A stretch of 64,000 bases of DNA from Jhaorihella thermophila. GTDB taxonomy: Bacteria > Pseudomonadota > Alphaproteobacteria > Rhodobacterales > Rhodobacteraceae. Each line of letters begins with the position of its first letter. Positions within the stretch are counted from its first letter, which is position 1. Shown piece by piece: positions 25,904-33,653 of this stretch. Under the pieces are notes generated by a model. The model had not been told where the DNA came from, searched no databases, and saw only the letters and a program-made list of their open reading frames with translations. The stretch is taken from NCBI RefSeq assembly GCF_900108275.1, contig NZ_FNVD01000002.1:186001-250000 (forward strand), given 5' to 3'. A program made the translations under genes and the position numbers.

Positions 25904-28084
25904 ATGACCGCCGAGCTTCGCCCGCCTTCTGCCGCCGCCTGCCCCGGATGCCTGGCCGCCCCGGCCGAGGCGGTGCAGGCGGATCTGCCCGAGGCGCGCA
26001 TCGCGCTGTCGCTGCCGACGATCCACTGCCAGACCTGCATCACGGATGTCGAACGCACGCTGAACGCCCATCCCGGCGTGCAAAACGCGCGGGTCAACCT
26101 CACGCTCAAGCGGGCGACGGTTCAGGCCGATCCCGAGATCCGCGCCGCCGACCTGATCCCGCTGCTCGAACGCATCGGCTACGAGGCGCACGAGCTGGAC
26201 CCCGGCACGCTGTCGGCCACGGAAAACGACAAGCTGGGCCGCGACCTGCTGATGCGGCTGGCGGTGGCGGGCTTTGCCTCGATGAACGTGATGCTGCTGT
26301 CGATCTCGGTCTGGTCGGGGGCCGACGGCGTCACCCGCGACCTGTTCCACTGGATCTCGGCCGCGATCACCTATCCCGCGATCGCCTTTTCGGCGCAGCC
26401 GTTCTTTCGCAACGCCTGGGCGGCGCTGACATCGCGGCATCTGAACATGGACGTGCCGATCGCGCTGGCGATCCTGCTGGCGCTGGCCACCTCGACCTGG
26501 GAAACCTGGCTGTCGGGGGAGCATGCCTATTTCGACGCGGCGTTGACGCTGACCTTCTTTCTTCTGGCGGGGCGTTATCTCGATCACCGCACCCGCGCCG
26601 TGGCCCGGTCGGCGGCCGAGGAGTTGGCCGCGCTCGAGGTGCCCCGCGCCATCCGCCTGACCGATGACGGCGAGGAAGAGGTCCGCGTGGCCGAACTGGC
26701 CGTGGGCGACCGGATCCTCGTGCGCCCCGGCGGGCGGATGCCGGTGGACGGCGAGATCGTCGAAGGCACGTCCGAGTTGGACCGGTCGCTGCTCACCGGC
26801 GAAACGCTGCCGGTCTATGCCGAACCCGGCCGCGCGGTCAGCGCGGGCGAGGTCAACCTGACCGGCCCGCTGGTGATCCGCGCCACGGCGGTGGGCGAGG
26901 ACACTTCGCTGCACCGCATGGCCGATCTGGTGGCGGTCGCGGAATCGGGGCGGTCGCGCTATACGTCTCTGGCCGATCAGGCGGCCAAGCTCTATGCGCC
27001 GGGGGTTCACATCCTGTCGGCGCTCAGCTTCCTCGGCTGGTATCTCTGGTCGGGCGACTTCCGCATGTCGGTGAACATCGCCGCCGCGGTGCTGATCATC
27101 ACCTGCCCCTGCGCGCTGGGACTGGCGGTGCCGGCGGTGACCACGGCGGCCTCTGGGCGGTTGTTCCGCAAGGGGCTGCTCGTCAAGAACGCAACCGCGC
27201 TGGAACGGCTGGCGCAGGTGGACACGGTGGTCTTTGACAAGACCGGAACGCTCACCGGCGGCACGCCGGAGCTCACCAACCTGGGCGACCATGCCCGCGC
27301 CGATCTTGAAATCGCGCTGGCACTGGCCGAAAGCTCCTCGCACCCGCTGTCCCGCGCGCTGGCCCGCGCCGCGCGCGCGGCCGGGATCAAGCCGGCAAAC
27401 ATCTCCGACGTGACCGAAGTGCCGGGTTTTGGCACCGAAGGCCGCTGGCGCGGACAGAGGGTCCGGCTGGGCCGCGCAGCCTGGGTGGGCGCGCCGCAGA
27501 GTGCGCAGACCACCGCCTGGCTGGCCGTGGGCGACCGCGCGCCGATCCCCTTTGCCTTTGCCGACGCGCTGCGCCCCGGTGCCGAAGAGGCCGTGCGCGC
27601 CCTGCGCGAGGCCGGCAAACAGGTGCTGCTGATCTCGGGCGACACGGCGGGCGCGGTCGAGGCGCTGGCCCGCCGGCTGGGCATCGACCGCTGGATCGCC
27701 GAGGCCCTGCCCGAGGACAAGGCCGCCCGCATCCGAAAACTGTCCGACGAGGGCCGGCGCGTGCTGATGGTGGGCGACGGGCTGAACGACACCGCCGCGC
27801 TGGCCGCGGCGCATGTGTCCATCTCGCCCGCCTCGGCGCTGGACGCGGCGCGAGTGGCCTCTGACATCGTGCTGCTGGGGCAGGATCTGTCGCCCATCGC
27901 CGATGCCTGCCGGACCGCCGAACGCGCCACAAGGCGGATCCGCGAAAACTTCCAGATCGCCACGATCTACAACGTGATCGCGGTGCCGCTGGCGGTTGCG
28001 GGTCTTGCCACGCCGCTGATTGCCGCCTTGGCGATGTCGGCTTCGTCCATTACCGTATCCCTGAACGCGCTACGCGTGAGGTGA
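25904..28084 (+). CDS. ccoI: Copper-translocating P1B-type ATPase for cbb3 oxidase
   Basis: CcoI/FixI exports Cu(I) to supply the CuB site of the oxidase. The 726-residue protein has an N-terminal heavy-metal-associated domain with HCQTC (C42, C45) and an extra upstream CPGC pair. Eight transmembrane helices include the CPC ion-binding motif (C401-C403, TCPCALGLAVPA). The phosphorylation aspartate is D445 in DKTGTLTGG, the HP motif is SSHPLSRAL, and GDGLNDTAAL is the hinge. The actuator loop LLTGETLPV is intact. It belongs to the CtpA/FixI group of slow-turnover, cuproprotein-assembly ATPases. Confidence 0.96.
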   Translation: MTAELRPPSAAACPGCLAAPAEAVQADLPEARIALSLPTIHCQTCITDVERTLNAHPGVQNARVNLTLKRATVQADPEIRAADLIPLLERIGYEAHELDPGTLSATENDKLGRDLLMRLAVAGFASMNVMLLSISVWSGADGVTRDLFHWISAAITYPAIAFSAQPFFRNAWAALTSRHLNMDVPIALAILLALATSTWETWLSGEHAYFDAALTLTFFLLAGRYLDHRTRAVARSAAEELAALEVPRAIRLTDDGEEEVRVAELAVGDRILVRPGGRMPVDGEIVEGTSELDRSLLTGETLPVYAEPGRAVSAGEVNLTGPLVIRATAVGEDTSLHRMADLVAVAESGRSRYTSLADQAAKLYAPGVHILSALSFLGWYLWSGDFRMSVNIAAAVLIITCPCALGLAVPAVTTAASGRLFRKGLLVKNATALERLAQVDTVVFDKTGTLTGGTPELTNLGDHARADLEIALALAESSSHPLSRALARAARAAGIKPANISDVTEVPGFGTEGRWRGQRVRLGRAAWVGAPQSAQTTAWLAVGDRAPIPFAFADALRPGAEEAVRALREAGKQVLLISGDTAGAVEALARRLGIDRWIAEALPEDKAARIRKLSDEGRRVLMVGDGLNDTAALAAAHVSISPASALDAARVASDIVLLGQDLSPIADACRTAERATRRIRENFQIATIYNVIAVPLAVAGLATPLIAALAMSASSITVSLNALRVR

Positions 28085-28088
28085 CGTC

Positions 28089-28247
28089 ATGGAAGTTCTG
28101 GCCATTCTGATTCCCATCTCCCTGCTGCTTGGCGGGGCGGGGTTGCTGGCGTTTTTCTACACGGTCAGGACCAACCAGTATGACGACCCCGAAGGCGACA
28201 GCCGCCGCATCCTGTCGGGCGAGTGGGACGACCGCCCCAAACCCTGA
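28089..28247 (+). CDS. ccoS: CcoS, cbb3 oxidase assembly protein
   Basis: A 52-residue protein encoded immediately after ccoI. One N-terminal transmembrane helix (VLAILIPISLLLGGAGLLAF) is followed by a short acidic tail containing TNQYDDPEGDSRRIL, the family signature of CcoS/FixS. It is needed for cofactor insertion into the oxidase. Confidence 0.94.
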   Translation: MEVLAILIPISLLLGGAGLLAFFYTVRTNQYDDPEGDSRRILSGEWDDRPKP

Positions 28248-28270
28248 GCGGCCACCCCGGAGGGTCGCGC

Positions 28271-29836
28271 ATGATCTGCGAAGACCAGACCGCCACCATT
28301 GCCTTTCTGTCCGATCCGGCCACTCACGGGCAGAACACGCCGGTCAGGCGGGTTGAAACCCATATTTCGGAAATCTTCCTGACCCGAGACCGCGCGTTCA
28401 AGCTCAAGCGGGCGGTGAAACTGCCCTATGCGGACTTTTCCACCCCCCGGATCCGGCTGGCCACCTGCGAAAAGGAATATGCCCTGAATGCCCCGCACGC
28501 GCCGGGGCTCTACCTGGGCGTCCGGCGGATCACCCGCGCGGCCCGGGGCGGGCTGGAATTCGACGGAGACGGTCCGCTGGTGGACGCGGTGGTCGAGATG
28601 GCCCGGTTCGACGACGACGCGCTCTTGTCGAAAGTGGCCGAGCGCCGAGAGCTGACATCCGGCATGGTCGCAGAGCTGGCGCGTGTCGCGGCCGAATATC
28701 ACGCCGCCGCGCCCGAGGTGCACGCAGGGACGGGAGCCGAGAACATAGCCGGCGTTTTGGACATCAACCGCGCGGGCTTTGCCACCAGCACGGTGTTTTC
28801 GGAAACCGAGGTAGATGCCCTGGACGCGGATTTTCGTGCCGCCCTTCAACGCTACGCCGGCATGCTGGACGCGCGCGAATCCGCCGGCAAGGTCCGCCGC
28901 TGCCACGGCGATCTGCACCTGGGCAACATCTGCCTGTTCCATGGCCGCCCCACACCGTTCGATTGCATCGAGTTCAACGACCGGATCGCCACGGTGGACG
29001 TGCTGTATGATCTTGCCTTTCTGCTGATGGATCTGTGGTTCCGGGGCCTGCCGGGACATGCCAACCTTGCCGCCAACCGCTATTGCGACGAAACCGGCGA
29101 GGATGAAGGCTTTGCCCTGCTGCCTTTCCTGATGGCGGTGCGGGCGGCGGTGCGCGCCCATGTCACCGCCACCCGGGCCGAGGACCAAGGCGCCGACCGG
29201 GACCGGCTGGCCGCCACCGCCCGGCGCTATTTCGACCTTGCCGCCACGCTGCTGCGCCCCATCCCGCCACGCGCGGTCGTGATCGGCGGGCTCAGCGGCA
29301 CCGGCAAGACCACACTTGCCGAAGCTCTGGCCGCCCATGTGGGCGCCCCGCCCGGCGCGCGGATCGTGGAAAGCGACCGCACCCGCAAGGCGATGTTCGG
29401 CGTCCCGGGCGACACCCGCCTGCCGCCCGACGCCTATGCACCGCCCGTGTCCGACCGGGTCTATGCCCGGCTGGGCGAACGGGCGCGCGCGCTGTTGGGC
29501 GCCGGGGCCACCGTGATCGTTGATGCGGTCTTTGACCGGCCGGACCGCCGCGACGCGATCGAGGCCGCCATTGCCGAAACGGGAACGCCGTGTTCCGCCT
29601 TCTGGCTCGTGGCCGATGCAGACGCGTTGCGCGCCCGCGTCGCCGCCCGGCGCGGCGGCCCGTCAGATGCCACGGTGGACGTGCTCGAACGCCAGTTGCG
29701 CCGCGATCCCGGGCCCGTCCGCTGGGCCATGATCCCGACCGATCGCCCGCTCGATCAGACGCTGCGCGACATCCTCGACCGCCTGGCACCCGATCAGGAC
29801 GGCCCGATCGTGGAACAGGGCACGCCCCGCGCCTGA
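28271..29836 (+). CDS. Fusion of aminoglycoside-phosphotransferase-like and AAA/zeta-like kinase domains
   Basis: 521 residues from the ATG at 28271 (GGAGGG site upstream). The N-terminal ~330 residues belong to the COG2187/APH-like group: HISEIFLTRDRAFKLKRAVK is the lysine region and CHGDLHLGNICLF the catalytic loop with DCIEFND. The C-terminal ~175 residues are a P-loop kinase domain (COG0645) with GGLSGTGKTTLAEALA and RIVESDRTRKAMFG. Both halves look catalytically complete. The family is common near ccoS in alphaproteobacteria but its substrate is unknown; nothing indicates antibiotic resistance. Its 3' end overlaps the convergent dacA-like gene by 43 bp. Confidence 0.85.
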   Translation: MICEDQTATIAFLSDPATHGQNTPVRRVETHISEIFLTRDRAFKLKRAVKLPYADFSTPRIRLATCEKEYALNAPHAPGLYLGVRRITRAARGGLEFDGDGPLVDAVVEMARFDDDALLSKVAERRELTSGMVAELARVAAEYHAAAPEVHAGTGAENIAGVLDINRAGFATSTVFSETEVDALDADFRAALQRYAGMLDARESAGKVRRCHGDLHLGNICLFHGRPTPFDCIEFNDRIATVDVLYDLAFLLMDLWFRGLPGHANLAANRYCDETGEDEGFALLPFLMAVRAAVRAHVTATRAEDQGADRDRLAATARRYFDLAATLLRPIPPRAVVIGGLSGTGKTTLAEALAAHVGAPPGARIVESDRTRKAMFGVPGDTRLPPDAYAPPVSDRVYARLGERARALLGAGATVIVDAVFDRPDRRDAIEAAIAETGTPCSAFWLVADADALRARVAARRGGPSDATVDVLERQLRRDPGPVRWAMIPTDRPLDQTLRDILDRLAPDQDGPIVEQGTPRA

Positions 29837-31212
29837 AGCCGCCGGCACGCGAGGTCCGCCTGTTCCTGCGTCAGCCCCATGAAATTGGCATCGAACCCGC
29901 GCGAAGTCTGCACGACCTTTCGCAAGGATCCATCCAGCGTCGCCATCTCGGCCAGAGCGGTGCGCAGCAGCACCTTCTCGGCCTCGTAGCGGGTGGTGTA
30001 GCGGCCGACATTCACGCCCCAGAACTGCCCGCCCGACGTCGAGAACCGCGTGACCACCTCACGTTCGGGCGCCGACTGCTCCGCAGCCTTGAGCGAAGCC
30101 TGCACGATGTCCCGCGGCCGCACCTTCGGCTGGACGACTTCGCGCCCTTCGCTCCCCGCATCGGCAGGATCGGGCGCCGCCGCGTCGCGGGCCTCCGCGC
30201 TTTCTTCGCCGACGGCCTCGGCCAGCACGCCGGCCACGGCATCGGCCACCGCATCGGCCATCAGCAATGGCCGGGCTGGACGCATCTGCGGGCGCGGGCT
30301 CTGGCGAACCGCCGTGGATGCGGTCACGACGGTCTTGGCGCCGTCGCCGTCATAGGCCGGGCGCCCGGGCTTGCGCAGCGGCGCCTTGGCCGGCGCCCGC
30401 CGGAAACCGAGATCCAGCAGTTCCGCGACCTTGGCATTGCGCCACGCGCTCGACTTGCCGCCGAAAACGGTTGCGATGATCCGCTTGTTTCCCCGCTTGG
30501 CCGAGGCGACAAGGTTGAACCCGGCCGCCCTGGTATAGCCGGTCTTGATCCCGTCGGCCCCCCGATAGGCGGCCAGCAGCTTGCGGTTGGTGTTGCGCAC
30601 CACCCGCACCCCGGCATTGGTCGAACGGCGCGAAAACAGATTGTAGTATTCGGGGTAGTCATACAGGATGTGCCGGCCGAGAATGGTCATGTCCCGCGCC
30701 GTGGACAGATGCCCAGGAGTTGTCAGGCCGTTGGCGTTCTTGAACGTGGTCCGCGTCATGCCCAGCGCCTTGGCGGTGCGGTTCATGCGACGGGCAAAGG
30801 CCTCTTCGCTGCCAGAAATCGCCTCTCCGATCGCGGTTGCCGCGTCATTGGCCGACTTCACCGCCGCCGCCCGGATCAGATAGCGCAGCGCGATCCTCTG
30901 CCCCGGCTTCAGCCCCAGCTTCGATGGCGGCTCGCTTGCGGCATTGCGAGAAATCCGCACCTTTGTATCCAGGGAAATCTCGCCGTTCTCGACCGCCTCG
31001 AAGGCAATATAGAGCGTCATCATCTTGGTCAGGGACGCGGGGTGCAGCCGCGCGTCGGCGTTGCGCGAATACAGAACTTCTCCGGTTCGCGCGTCCATGA
31101 CCATCGCGGCATAGGGCGCCGCCACGGAGGTCACCGCCGTCAGCAGATATAGCCAGACCACAATGAAAAAAACTGCCCAGGAATGGGCCGGCACTGTCCT
31201 TCGAACCAACAC
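29794..31212 (-). CDS. D-alanyl-D-alanine carboxypeptidase with SPOR domain
   Basis: A penicillin-binding protein of the DacA/S11 family, 472 residues, GTG start. Residues ~12-32 are a signal sequence. The three active-site motifs are SLTK (S60-K63), SANDAAT (SxN) and KTGYTRAAG (KTG). A linker region rich in Ala/Pro/Glu separates the catalytic domain from a C-terminal SPOR domain (WGVNVGRYTTRYEAEKVLLR) that binds denuded peptidoglycan at division sites. It trims pentapeptides in the periplasm. The DacA+SPOR architecture is common in Rhodobacterales. It overlaps the convergent kinase-fusion gene tail to tail. Confidence 0.92.
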   Translation of the reverse strand: MLVRRTVPAHSWAVFFIVVWLYLLTAVTSVAAPYAAMVMDARTGEVLYSRNADARLHPASLTKMMTLYIAFEAVENGEISLDTKVRISRNAASEPPSKLGLKPGQRIALRYLIRAAAVKSANDAATAIGEAISGSEEAFARRMNRTAKALGMTRTTFKNANGLTTPGHLSTARDMTILGRHILYDYPEYYNLFSRRSTNAGVRVVRNTNRKLLAAYRGADGIKTGYTRAAGFNLVASAKRGNKRIIATVFGGKSSAWRNAKVAELLDLGFRRAPAKAPLRKPGRPAYDGDGAKTVVTASTAVRQSPRPQMRPARPLLMADAVADAVAGVLAEAVGEESAEARDAAAPDPADAGSEGREVVQPKVRPRDIVQASLKAAEQSAPEREVVTRFSTSGGQFWGVNVGRYTTRYEAEKVLLRTALAEMATLDGSLRKVVQTSRGFDANFMGLTQEQADLACRRLQARGVPCSTIGPS

Positions 31213-31365
31213 GATTCTGCCTCTGTCTGCCTCGGACCGCCATGCATTGGGCGGCCTCGTTTTATTCAGCTTTGCGCCGAGGCTAACACAGGGGGGCCAC
31301 CAAATAAAGCCGGTGATCCGTTCCGGCCCGACTTTCCCGCGCCTGTGGCAATCAGACCGGCCCTT

Positions 31366-32175
31366 TCACCTTTGGGCCACCGGATGCAGGACCAGCGTTT
31401 GCAGCGCCGCGCCAACCGGCCCGTTGCGGTCGAACAGCACGGAATGCGACATCCCTATGCCGGTCGGTTCCCAATAGGAAACCGATTGCGACGCGAACCA
31501 CCGCCCTTCCGGCGCGCGATGGACCTGCAATGTCAGGTCGGTATTCATGAACCCCATCTCGGACAGTTCGGCATTGCGCGAAATGGCGTTGCCGCAATCG
31601 GCCAGCGGGCACAGCGCCTGGATGGGGGAGGGGTCTTCGCCTTGCACGATCCGCGGCGTACGCATCCACAGCGTCGTGGGGCCGGGCCGCGAATCTTCGC
31701 CGGGCGGAAACCGGATCTCGGTGAAATCCGCGAACATCGGCCGGTCATGGCGACCTTCCGCGATGGAAAAGGACCCCTGCACCGCACCGTCAAAGTCGGG
31801 CGGCGCGGCGGGGGTGGTTGGAACGCCCGCAAGCGCCTTGCGCACCAGATGCATGGTCGTCGCCTGCGCGCACAGCCCGCCGTTCGGACCGTGCACTTTG
31901 ACCCGCGTGGCGGCCAGCGTGCGCGTGGACCGGATCAGCGTGCCCTCGACCCGCAATCCGGCAACCGGCAGCGGCCTGAGGAAATCGACCGTCAGCCGGG
32001 TCAGCATCTTCTCCGGCCCGGCCAGGGCCTCGGCCGCGCGTGCCACCAGCCCGGTGACCGGCCCGGCGTGACAGTGATCCTCGGACCACGGCCCCCGGGC
32101 CGGATCGTTGCCGCGAAAGACGCCGTCAGCATCCCGCGTGAAATAGGCCACGCGGTGCGGGTCGGCCACCGCCAT
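31366..32175 (-). CDS. Acyl-CoA thioesterase-like protein (TesB/double hot-dog)
   Basis: A 269-residue protein with a double hot-dog fold resembling TesB-like thioesterases (thioesterase-like superfamily, Pfam 4HBT_3 type). Landmarks are the N-terminal DHCHAGPVTGLVARAAEAL, LTRLTVDFLRPLPVAGLRVE and the C-terminal MNTDLTLQVHRAPEGRWFAS. It should hydrolyse an acyl-CoA. It lies 7 bp downstream of the acyl-CoA dehydrogenase gene on the same strand, so the pair is probably an operon acting on the same acyl-CoA. The substrate is not evident. Confidence 0.8.
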   Translation of the reverse strand: MAVADPHRVAYFTRDADGVFRGNDPARGPWSEDHCHAGPVTGLVARAAEALAGPEKMLTRLTVDFLRPLPVAGLRVEGTLIRSTRTLAATRVKVHGPNGGLCAQATTMHLVRKALAGVPTTPAAPPDFDGAVQGSFSIAEGRHDRPMFADFTEIRFPPGEDSRPGPTTLWMRTPRIVQGEDPSPIQALCPLADCGNAISRNAELSEMGFMNTDLTLQVHRAPEGRWFASQSVSYWEPTGIGMSHSVLFDRNGPVGAALQTLVLHPVAQR

Positions 32176-32182
32176 GTCGCCC

Positions 32183-33418
32183 TCAGACCTTTTCCTGGGT
32201 GTATTTCTTCAATTCGGTCCGCGCGATCTGCCGGCGGTGCACGGCGTCCGGGCCATCGGCCAGCCGCAGCGTGCGCACATGCACCCAGGCATCGGCCAGC
32301 GGCGTGTCCTGCGACACTCCCTGCCCGCCATGCATCTGCACTGCCTCGTCGATCACCTTGAGCGCCACCCGCGGCGCCACCACCTTGATCTGCGAAATCC
32401 ATGGCGCCGCCGCGCGCGCATCCCCCTGGTCCATGTACCAGGCCGCCTTGAGGCACAACAGCCGCGCCATCTCGATCTCCATCCGGCACTCGGCGATGAT
32501 GTCGTAATTCGCGCCAAGCCGCGCCAGCTTCTCTCCGAAAGCCTCTCGCTCCAGAGCCCGCCGGCACATCCGCTCCAGCGCCGCCTCGGCCTGCCCGATC
32601 GCCCGCATGCAGTGATGAATCCGCCCCGGCCCCAGCCGCCCCTGTGCGATCTCGAAGCCGCGGCCCTCGCCCAGGATCATGTTCTCCACCGGCACGCGCA
32701 CGTCGGTGAACCGGATATGCATGTGCCCGTGCGGCGCGTCGTCATGGCCATAGACTTGCATCGGCCGCAGGATCTCGACGCCCGGCGTCCCGGCGGGCAC
32801 CAGGATCATCGAATGCCGCTTGTGCCGGGGCTGGTCCTCGCCTCCAGTCCTGACCATCACGATATAGACCTTGCAGCGCGGATCGCCCGCACCGGAGGAC
32901 CACCACTTCTCTCCGTTCAGAACATATTGATCGCCGTCCCGCACGCAGGACATCGAGATATTGGTCGCATCCGAACTCGCCACGTCCGGCTCGGTCATCA
33001 GATAGGCCGACCGGATCCTGCCCTCCAGCAACGGCTCCAGCCACTCCGCCTTCTGCGCCGGGCTGCCATAGCGCTCCAGAACTTCCATGTTGCCGGTGTC
33101 CGGGGCCGAGCAGTTGAACACTTCGGCGCCCAGCGGCGTCTTGCCCATCTCCTCGGCGAAAAACGCGTATTCCACCGTGGTCAGCCCGAATCCCCGCTCG
33201 CTGTCGGTCAGCCAGAAATTCCACAACCCCTGACTTTTGGCCTTGGCCTTCAGCCCCTCCAGAATCTCGGTCTGCCGCTCCGTGAACTGCCAGCGGTCGC
33301 CCTTGTCGATCTCCGCGTGATATTCCTCTTCCAGCGGCATCACCTCGTCGCGGATCATCTCCTTGACCCGTTCCAGCAGCGCGCGGTTCTCCGGCCGCAT
33401 CCCGAAATGCATGTCCAT
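32183..33418 (-). CDS. Acyl-CoA dehydrogenase family protein
   Basis: 411 residues from the ATG at 33418, with a strong GGAGGAG site; longer upstream frames are not supported. A FAD flavoprotein that introduces an alpha,beta double bond. Domains in order are an N-terminal helical domain (RPENRALLERVKEMIRDEVM), a middle beta domain (AYLMTEPDVASSDATNISMS) and a C-terminal helical domain (MRAIGQAEAALERMCRRALE; MHGGQGVSQDTPLADAWVHV). The closest group by eye is the ACAD10/11-like long subfamily (about 410 aa). It is cotranscribed with the thioesterase. Confidence 0.9.
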   Translation of the reverse strand: MDMHFGMRPENRALLERVKEMIRDEVMPLEEEYHAEIDKGDRWQFTERQTEILEGLKAKAKSQGLWNFWLTDSERGFGLTTVEYAFFAEEMGKTPLGAEVFNCSAPDTGNMEVLERYGSPAQKAEWLEPLLEGRIRSAYLMTEPDVASSDATNISMSCVRDGDQYVLNGEKWWSSGAGDPRCKVYIVMVRTGGEDQPRHKRHSMILVPAGTPGVEILRPMQVYGHDDAPHGHMHIRFTDVRVPVENMILGEGRGFEIAQGRLGPGRIHHCMRAIGQAEAALERMCRRALEREAFGEKLARLGANYDIIAECRMEIEMARLLCLKAAWYMDQGDARAAAPWISQIKVVAPRVALKVIDEAVQMHGGQGVSQDTPLADAWVHVRTLRLADGPDAVHRRQIARTELKKYTQEKV

Positions 33419-33525
33419 CTCTGCTCCTCCCGATCGTTCCCCGAGATCGGACCATGACGAACCGCGCCATGCAATGCCCAAACCCGCGTGACGGCACGTC
33501 AAAACACCGGTCCGCACAGCGGAAC

Positions 33526-33600
33526 CCGCCTGCTTCTTTCTGGTCGCAAATACCCCCGCCGGAGGCACCGCCACCCGGCCCCAAGGGGCCGGGTGGTTCA
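33526..33600. repeat. Intergenic hairpin repeat with CTTCTTTCTGGTCG unit
   Basis: The 235-bp gap between gcvP and the acyl-CoA dehydrogenase gene carries a unit containing CTGCTTCTTTCTGGTCGCAA then ATACCCCCGCCGG. A perfect 12-bp hairpin with a 2-nt loop follows (33571-33596, CCACCCGGCCCC / GGGGCCGGGTGG). The same unit lies reversed at 41336-41364. A second hairpin at 33609-33628 is listed separately. Confidence 0.65.
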
Positions 33601-33608
33601 TGAAACGC

Positions 33609-33628
33609 GGCGGGCCGCAAGGCCCGCC
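33609..33628 (-). terminator. Hairpin downstream of gcvP
   Basis: An 8-bp perfect stem (GGCGGGCC / GGCCCGCC) with the 4-nt loop GCAA lies 26 bp beyond the gcvP stop. It is probably the end of the gcvTHP transcript, aided by the adjacent 12-bp hairpin. Confidence 0.55.
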
Positions 33629-33653
33629 ACTTTCTGAAAACAGTGCGCGGCGA

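Noticed and set aside
28271-29836. Aminoglycoside resistance gene
   Set aside because: The APH-like half is of the general COG2187 type fused to a P-loop kinase; nothing indicates antibiotic modification.
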